The notes below the pieces were generated by a model. That model made no database searches. It saw nothing but the letters and a program-made list of their open reading frames with translations, and was not told where the DNA came from. A stretch of DNA of 64,000 bases from Candidatus Scybalocola faecavium (GTDB taxonomy: Bacteria; Bacillota; Clostridia; Lachnospirales; Lachnospiraceae). The stretch lies in assembly GCA_018713145.1 (NCBI GenBank), contig DVFP01000019.1, positions 181,857 through 245,856 of the forward strand. The letters run 5' to 3'. Positions 58,723 to 64,000 of this stretch are shown here, piece after piece. The translations under genes and the position numbers were made by a program. Position 1 is the first letter of the stretch, and each line of letters begins with the position of its first letter.

Positions 58723-61084
58723 TTACGCAACCTCCTTTTTCCAGATATTCCTTTTGAAATTCCCCGGCAGAAATAGGACGGCTGTAATAATAACCCTGGC
58801 CCCATACTGTGCCGATACAGGAAATAAATTCCTCATTGTCCCGGCTTTCCACACCTTCTACCACAGTATCAATATGAAGTTCCTCCGCCAGGCGGATAAT
58901 ATTCTTCATAAGGACTTTCAGCTTATCATTTTTCATATACTGATCACCTGCCAAAAATCCCCGATCCAGTTTAACCTCGTCAATATCCAGACGAGCCAGC
59001 AGATTCAGGGAGGAATAGCCGCTTCCAAAATCATCCAGGGAAATCTTGAAGCCCTTCTCATGGAGCACGGAAATATTTTTATTTAATTCCTCTATGCTTT
59101 CCGCAGCCAGACCTTCCAAAATCTCAAGGACAATATACTGCCTTGGAATATGGTATTTATCTGTGATCTGGCATAACTTCTGTACATAATCCGACCGATA
59201 AAACAAAAGCTTGGACTGATTTACAGAAATGGTAATCGGCTCATAACCTTCATCCATCCACCGGCGCAGCTGACGGCACACCTGCTCCACCATATAAAGA
59301 TCCAGTTCTGCACAAAAACCATTTTTCTCAAAAATCGGAATAAACTGATCCGGATAGATCATAGTGCCGTCCTCACGGATCCATCGCACCAGTGCCTCTC
59401 CGGAATGGATCTTTCCGTTCCTCAGATCCTTTTTCGGCTGCAAATACAATTTAAACTCCCCTTGATCCAGAGCGCTTTTCATAGTGCTTTCAATCTGGTT
59501 TTGGAGATTTTCCGCCTGATAAATGCTCTCATCATAAAACACGACTGTATTTTCCTGACCTGCATGAGCATGTTTTAGAGCAAACTCCGCCCGGTGGATC
59601 AAAGTATCTGACGTTTTTTCCACCAGAGACTCGTCAGCATTTTTCGGTAAAGGATCCGGGTTTACAGCAATGCCTGAATAAAGAACGATCGGATAGGTCC
59701 GGTTCATATTTTCCGAAAGCCGTCCCACGGCTTCCATGATGGACATTACCCGAATCCTGGCCTGCTGAGGATCATCCGTATTTAAAAAGACATAAAATTC
59801 ATCCGCCATATAGCGGCAATACCGCTCATTTTCGTGGACGGTATTTTTTAGGATATGGGCAATAGAACATAAAATACCATCTGCCTGATCCTTTCCAAAA
59901 ATCTCATTCATATATCGAAAATGGCGGATATTCAAAATAGCAATACTGTATCCACTGTCCATGCTTAACAATTCCCGCACCTCCTGACGGAACCTGTGGA
60001 GGTTAAAAGAGCCGGTAAGAGGATCATAATAAGCCAGACCGATCAGCTGGCGATTATTTTTTCTAAGGAAACGTCCGCCGTACAAAATAGAAAAAATACT
60101 AAGAGTAATGATGACCAAAAATGTAATTATAACGATAACAAAGCGGAAATACACCGGGCTTCGAATCTCGCTGGTTTTATCTGTACATACCAGATACCAT
60201 CCATTTCGGTCCAAAGGCTCAAAATATAAAGGATATGTCTTTCCTTCCCGCTCAAACTCTGTGGTATAAGCCTCTCCGGAAGCCATTTTTTCTCGGATCA
60301 CATCTTTTTCCTCCTGGGAAAAAATACGGGTATTAAAAATATTTCCCATGGATTCTTTAATAAAGCTTCCGCTGGACCATGTAATATATTCCCCGCTTTG
60401 GTTTACCCAGTCCACATCAATGGAAATTTGAGACAGAGTAGTCCGGTTAAGGATCTCTTCAAAAGTATCCAGACTTTTTATCCCTAATAAACTTCCTTCT
60501 ACCTGACCGTTATTGTATACAGGCACTCCATAGGCAATTACATTCTCTCCCAAAGTCTCGTCCATAAATTTAAAAGACGTAGATGCCTTCCCTTCCCAGG
60601 CCTCCCGTACAACATTCTGCACCTGGATATTTTGCTGGGAAAGACGTTCATCCTCTCCCATATTTTTAGACAGGCTGATCTTTAGTTCATCACTGTCCTT
60701 CTCACAATAGCCAAGACGGTAAAACATATCCTGGCCGCTGTTTGCCCGGATCCCCTCATCCAGGTTATCCAGAGAAAGGATCCTGCTGTCGGATATAAAA
60801 CCGGCCAATGTTTCCAGTGCTCCAATATCCGAATCAAACTGCCGCTCAATATTAATCTTGTATTCATTAATAAAAGCCTGCATCTGGGCCTGGTAGGAGG
60901 TCCGCTCAGCTGTGGTCATATAATAAATCAGAACACAGGAGCAAAACACCAGGAGAGAGCTCACGGCTGCTGTTAAAATAGTAATCTTTAGAATGCGTCT
61001 TTGTAGCTTTTTCTCATTCACCCGGCCATCTGCCTCCCTTTCACTGGTCACATATTTTACTTGTCCACACCGTTTTTCGCACAC
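58715..61084 (-). CDS. Cache-like sensor with degenerate GGDEF and EAL phosphodiesterase domain
   Basis: Two N-terminal TMs; degenerate GGDEF region (MADEFYVFLN); EAL motifs SGEALVRW, ISVNQS, LDDFGSGYSSLNLL, EGVES. Confidence 0.9.
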   Translation of the reverse strand: MCEKRCGQVKYVTSEREADGRVNEKKLQRRILKITILTAAVSSLLVFCSCVLIYYMTTAERTSYQAQMQAFINEYKINIERQFDSDIGALETLAGFISDSRILSLDNLDEGIRANSGQDMFYRLGYCEKDSDELKISLSKNMGEDERLSQQNIQVQNVVREAWEGKASTSFKFMDETLGENVIAYGVPVYNNGQVEGSLLGIKSLDTFEEILNRTTLSQISIDVDWVNQSGEYITWSSGSFIKESMGNIFNTRIFSQEEKDVIREKMASGEAYTTEFEREGKTYPLYFEPLDRNGWYLVCTDKTSEIRSPVYFRFVIVIITFLVIITLSIFSILYGGRFLRKNNRQLIGLAYYDPLTGSFNLHRFRQEVRELLSMDSGYSIAILNIRHFRYMNEIFGKDQADGILCSIAHILKNTVHENERYCRYMADEFYVFLNTDDPQQARIRVMSIMEAVGRLSENMNRTYPIVLYSGIAVNPDPLPKNADESLVEKTSDTLIHRAEFALKHAHAGQENTVVFYDESIYQAENLQNQIESTMKSALDQGEFKLYLQPKKDLRNGKIHSGEALVRWIREDGTMIYPDQFIPIFEKNGFCAELDLYMVEQVCRQLRRWMDEGYEPITISVNQSKLLFYRSDYVQKLCQITDKYHIPRQYIVLEILEGLAAESIEELNKNISVLHEKGFKISLDDFGSGYSSLNLLARLDIDEVKLDRGFLAGDQYMKNDKLKVLMKNIIRLAEELHIDTVVEGVESRDNEEFISCIGTVWGQGYYYSRPISAGEFQKEYLEKGGCVSG

Positions 61085-61722
61085 AGATCATTCAGACAGC
61101 ATTTTTCGCAGTATGGCTTTGTCCGTGCCGTACATACATCCCGGCCATGATACACCAGACGATGACAAAAATCACTCCCTTCCTCCGGAGGGATGATCTT
61201 CCACAAAGCCATTTCCACTTTCTTTGGTTCCTTAATGCCGTCCACCAGGCCGATCCGGTTGACCAGACGGATACAATGGGTATCCGTTACAATAGCCGGC
61301 TTGCCAAACACATCTCCCATGATCAAATTGGCGCTTTTTCTTCCCACTCCGGGCAGCTTTAAAAGCTTATCAAAATCATCCGGCACCTGGCCATTGTACT
61401 CGTCCCGAAGGATCTTCATACAGGCACTTATATCCCTGGCCTTGCTCTTTCCAAGACCGCAGGGGCGCACGATCTCCTCAATGCTTTCCACAGGAGCATC
61501 TGCCAGCGCGTTTACATCCGGATATTTCTCATACAGTTTTTCCACTACCACATTTACCCGGGCATCTGTACACTGGGCAGCTAAACGCACACTTACCAAA
61601 AGCTTCCACGCCTCATTGTAATCCAAAGTGCAGCCTGCGTCCGGATACTCCTCCTTTAAACGCCGGATCACTTCCAAAGCCAGCTTTTGTTTCTCCTCCT
61701 GAGTCAATTTCTCTTTTGTCAT
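61057..61722 (-). CDS. nth: Endonuclease III
   Basis: HhH LPGVGRKSANLIMGDVFG, VDTHCIRL-like region, C-terminal [4Fe-4S] Cys cluster; start at MTKEKLTQ. Confidence 0.95.
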   Translation of the reverse strand: MTKEKLTQEEKQKLALEVIRRLKEEYPDAGCTLDYNEAWKLLVSVRLAAQCTDARVNVVVEKLYEKYPDVNALADAPVESIEEIVRPCGLGKSKARDISACMKILRDEYNGQVPDDFDKLLKLPGVGRKSANLIMGDVFGKPAIVTDTHCIRLVNRIGLVDGIKEPKKVEMALWKIIPPEEGSDFCHRLVYHGRDVCTARTKPYCEKCCLNDLCAKNGVDK

Positions 61723-61759
61723 AAAAGATCCCTTTCTATTATTATTACCGCTTATCATT

Positions 61760-61876
61760 AAGCCATGCCAGCTCAGGCTTCGCCTTCGCTGTGGCTTGCG
61801 CCACATACATTCATGTAATCCTGACAACTGGTGCGCAAGCTCCCCGTCTGTCGGATTACATGATTGTGCATGGCTT
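61760..61876. repeat. 117-bp structured repeat element, copy 1
   Basis: Terminal inverted repeat AAGCCATGC...GCATGGCTT; second copy follows after 11 bp. Confidence 0.9.
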
Positions 61877-61887
61877 CTCTATTAATT

Positions 61888-62004
61888 AAGCCATGCCAGC
61901 TCAGGCTTCGCCTTCGCTGTGGCTTGCGCCACATACATTCATGTAATCCCGACAACTGGTGCGCAAGCTCCCCATCTGTCGGATTACATGATTGTGCATG
62001 GCTT
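61888..62004. repeat. 117-bp structured repeat element, copy 2
   Basis: Same element, differing at 2 positions by eye; terminal inverted repeat extends to AATTAAGCCATGC/GCATGGCTTAATT. Confidence 0.9.
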
Positions 62005-62382
62005 AATTGTATCACAATCTTTTTGTTTTTGCGACTGGTTCTGGGAAATTGGATGAGGATACCACGGTGTTTATTTAGTTCGGCTGCGATATTCTGAAAC
62101 TTTTTCCCAGTTTCTCTACCTGCTAATGTTTTGATGATTTTGGGCATAAATCTTCAAAGTTTGATATGGTTTTTTAATAGCTCCGCTTTATCTGTCTAAA
62201 GGGAATCCTTCGAAAACTCAATCCATAAGAAAATTGACTTTTAAAATGAATTTGATATACTAAAGAAAAGATGATTGTTTACATGATAAACAGTAATAAA
62301 AAGCACTCTAAGATAAAGATTTCCATATTAAAATACTAAAGATAAGGATAATGAACAAAGAATATGGGAGGAATGTATTATC

Positions 62383-63462
62383 TTGGAAACTGAAAACACC
62401 TTATCGAAAAGTATTTCTGCTGCAGGGGATAAGGCAGCTTATGACGCGGCATGTAAACGGCTTCTTGCGAATAAGATTATATTAGCCTGGATCATGAAAA
62501 GCTGCCTTGAGGAATTTCGGAATATTTCTGTGGAGGATATTGCAGAAAAATATATCGAAGGCCAGCCCAGGATCGCCCAGATGGGGGTGTATCCCGATGA
62601 AAAAGATCCTGGCGATGGGGAATTGATCCAGGGGAGCCCGACGGAAGACAGTTCTATGACAGAGGGGACGGTTACTTTTGATATTCGTTTCAAGGCTATT
62701 GCCCCAGGCGCCGGGAATGAATATATCACACTGATCATTAATGTGGAAGCCCAGAATGATTTTTATCCCGGTTATCCGATAATTAAACGGGGAATTTATT
62801 ACTGCAGCCGGATGATCTCATCTCAATACGGAGTGGAATTTACCAAATCACATTTTGAAAAGATCAAAAAAGTTTATTCCATATGGATATGTACCAATCC
62901 GCCCAAGTATTGTCAAAACACCATTAACCGGTACCGGATCTGTGAAGAACATCTTGTAGGTGAATCCAGAGAAGCAAAAGAAAATTATAACCTTCTCACA
63001 GCCATTGTTATCGCTTTAGGAAAACCGGGAGATGGGAACTATACTGGGATTTTAAAGTTGTTGGAGGTACTGCTGTCATCAAATCGCGCTGCGGAAGAAA
63101 AAAAGCGGATCCTACAGAAAGACTTCCAGATAAAAATGACTTATGAATTAGAAAGTGAGGTGCAGACAATGTGCAATTTAAGTAAAGGAATCGAGGAGAG
63201 AGCCCTATACCAGGGAGTGGCTAAAGGTTTTGTTCAGGGAATACAGCAAGGTATACAAGAAGGTATGCAGCAGGGAATACAGCAAGGTATACAGCAAGGT
63301 ATACAAGAAGGTGTACAAGAAGGTATGCAGCAGGCAACCCTGTCATCGATCCGCAATCTGATGATTTCCCTAAATATGACGGAAGATCAGGCAATGGCTG
63401 CCCTGCAGCTTTCAGATGCGGATAAAGAAAAATATCGAAAACTGCTGCATCAGACGCAGTAA
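62383..63462 (+). CDS. Rpn family recombination-promoting nuclease/putative transposase (PD-(D/E)XK)
   Basis: FDIRFKA...ITLIINVEAQNDFYPGYPIIKRGIYYCSRMI pattern; Gln/Gly-rich repeat before C-terminus; TTG start with GGGAGG RBS. Confidence 0.85.
   Translation: METENTLSKSISAAGDKAAYDAACKRLLANKIILAWIMKSCLEEFRNISVEDIAEKYIEGQPRIAQMGVYPDEKDPGDGELIQGSPTEDSSMTEGTVTFDIRFKAIAPGAGNEYITLIINVEAQNDFYPGYPIIKRGIYYCSRMISSQYGVEFTKSHFEKIKKVYSIWICTNPPKYCQNTINRYRICEEHLVGESREAKENYNLLTAIVIALGKPGDGNYTGILKLLEVLLSSNRAAEEKKRILQKDFQIKMTYELESEVQTMCNLSKGIEERALYQGVAKGFVQGIQQGIQEGMQQGIQQGIQQGIQEGVQEGMQQATLSSIRNLMISLNMTEDQAMAALQLSDADKEKYRKLLHQTQ
63238..63334 (+). repeat. 12-bp tandem repeats inside the Rpn-like gene
   Basis: GGTATACAGCAA/GGTATACAAGAA/GGTATGCAGCAG variants encoding (GIQQ/GIQE/GMQQ)n. 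Confidence 0.9.
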
Positions 63463-63731
63463 ATGCTCCGTCAAAACCAGAAAACTTTCACTTAAGTTTC
63501 TACAAAAAATTATAAAAAACAGATATGTATTCCCAAAGTACCAATCGTTTAAATTCCCGGAGATTTAGAAGGACAGTTTCAAGAAGGACTGTATCTTTAT
63601 CATCCCCGCTGAATCCGGGCTTTGGGAAACATATTGGTTCATAATACATATTGGTTCATATTAAGGGGATTGGATGAACACTGTAGTAACATCTAAAGGG
63701 GAAATCAATGTTCACACAAAGGAGGACGTCT

Positions 63732-63866
63732 ATGAAGGTCAAACGAAACACCCTGCTGCTTTTAGCCTGTCTTGTATGGAGCGCAGCGGGTATTAATATT
63801 CTTCGCATCGGATTAATAACTTATCCGTCCATTTATAAAAGGCCTGCTGCCGGATTATTTTCTTAG
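63732..63866 (+). pseudogene. Truncated small membrane protein gene next to an IS left end
   Basis: MKVKRNTLLLLACLVWSAAGINILRIGLITYPS... stops after 44 aa just before the IS-like sequence. Confidence 0.5.
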
Positions 63867-63870
63867 AAAA

Positions 63871-64000
63871 GAGGGTAGTGTAAAAAACTTTGTGGCTTTG
63901 GTAAAAAATGGCTCCTTTTTGGTAAGAATTACAGATATGACAATTCTTATCGAAAAGGAGTTTATTTATGGCAGTAGCAAAAGACCAAATCCGACAGATT
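63871..64000 (+). mobile_element. Left end of an IS256-family insertion sequence (continues beyond the window)
   Basis: GAGGGTAGTGTAAAAAACTTTGTG end-like sequence followed by transposase start MAVAKDQIRQI at 63968. Confidence 0.75.

Noticed and set aside
61761-62004. Possible CRISPR-like array from repeated units
   Set aside because: Only two 117-bp units with an 11-bp gap; no spacers or cas genes.
61773-62147. 124-aa minus-strand ORF (MPKIIKTLAGRETGKKF...)
   Set aside because: Two thirds of it is translation of the tandem 117-bp elements; the first 50 aa may be a gene relic but I could not assign it.

Overview
The window looks like a chromosomal segment from a Gram-positive, Lachnospiraceae-like Firmicute. 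This is inferred from gene content and strong AGGAGG ribosome-binding sites, not from any search. Most genes are on the minus strand. Blocks: (i) a carbohydrate uptake and catabolism locus at about 2-15 kb: solute-binding protein, LplB/YtcP-type permeases, YesMN two-component system, GH29 fucosidase, two dehydrogenases and two uroporphyrinogen-decarboxylase-like (UroD-like) proteins. A third UroD-like protein and a stand-alone TrpB lie divergently next to it. (ii) A GntR(YtrA)-ABC transporter operon. (iii) A His-Arg-Gly-Pro tRNA cluster and a separate tRNA-Pro(GGG). (iv) Housekeeping genes: rdgB, galK/galT, hisS, cysK, eno, ahpC plus a rearranged ahpF, thiC with a TPP riboswitch, recQ, nth. 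(v) folT behind a THF-riboswitch-like leader. (vi) An Rpn-type nuclease gene with a 12-bp coding repeat. (vii) The left end of an IS256-like element at the right edge. The most useful second-look items are: a response regulator broken by an apparent internal deletion; the three-member UroD-like locus with no visible corrinoid protein; matching TTAGTTA operators placed identically after two strong promoters (GntR-ABC and eno); a 20-bp hairpin enclosing the RBS and start codon of a small ORF; SD-masking hairpins before folT and the IS256-like transposase; an AhpF-like protein with its CxxC domain at the C-terminus; a PHP/Zn-ribbon/UvrD fusion; two repeat families (92-bp exact, 117-bp with terminal inverted repeats); and a decayed OmpR-type DNA-binding domain next to folT. 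I saw no CRISPR array, rRNA or prophage. All family assignments are from motif recognition by eye.
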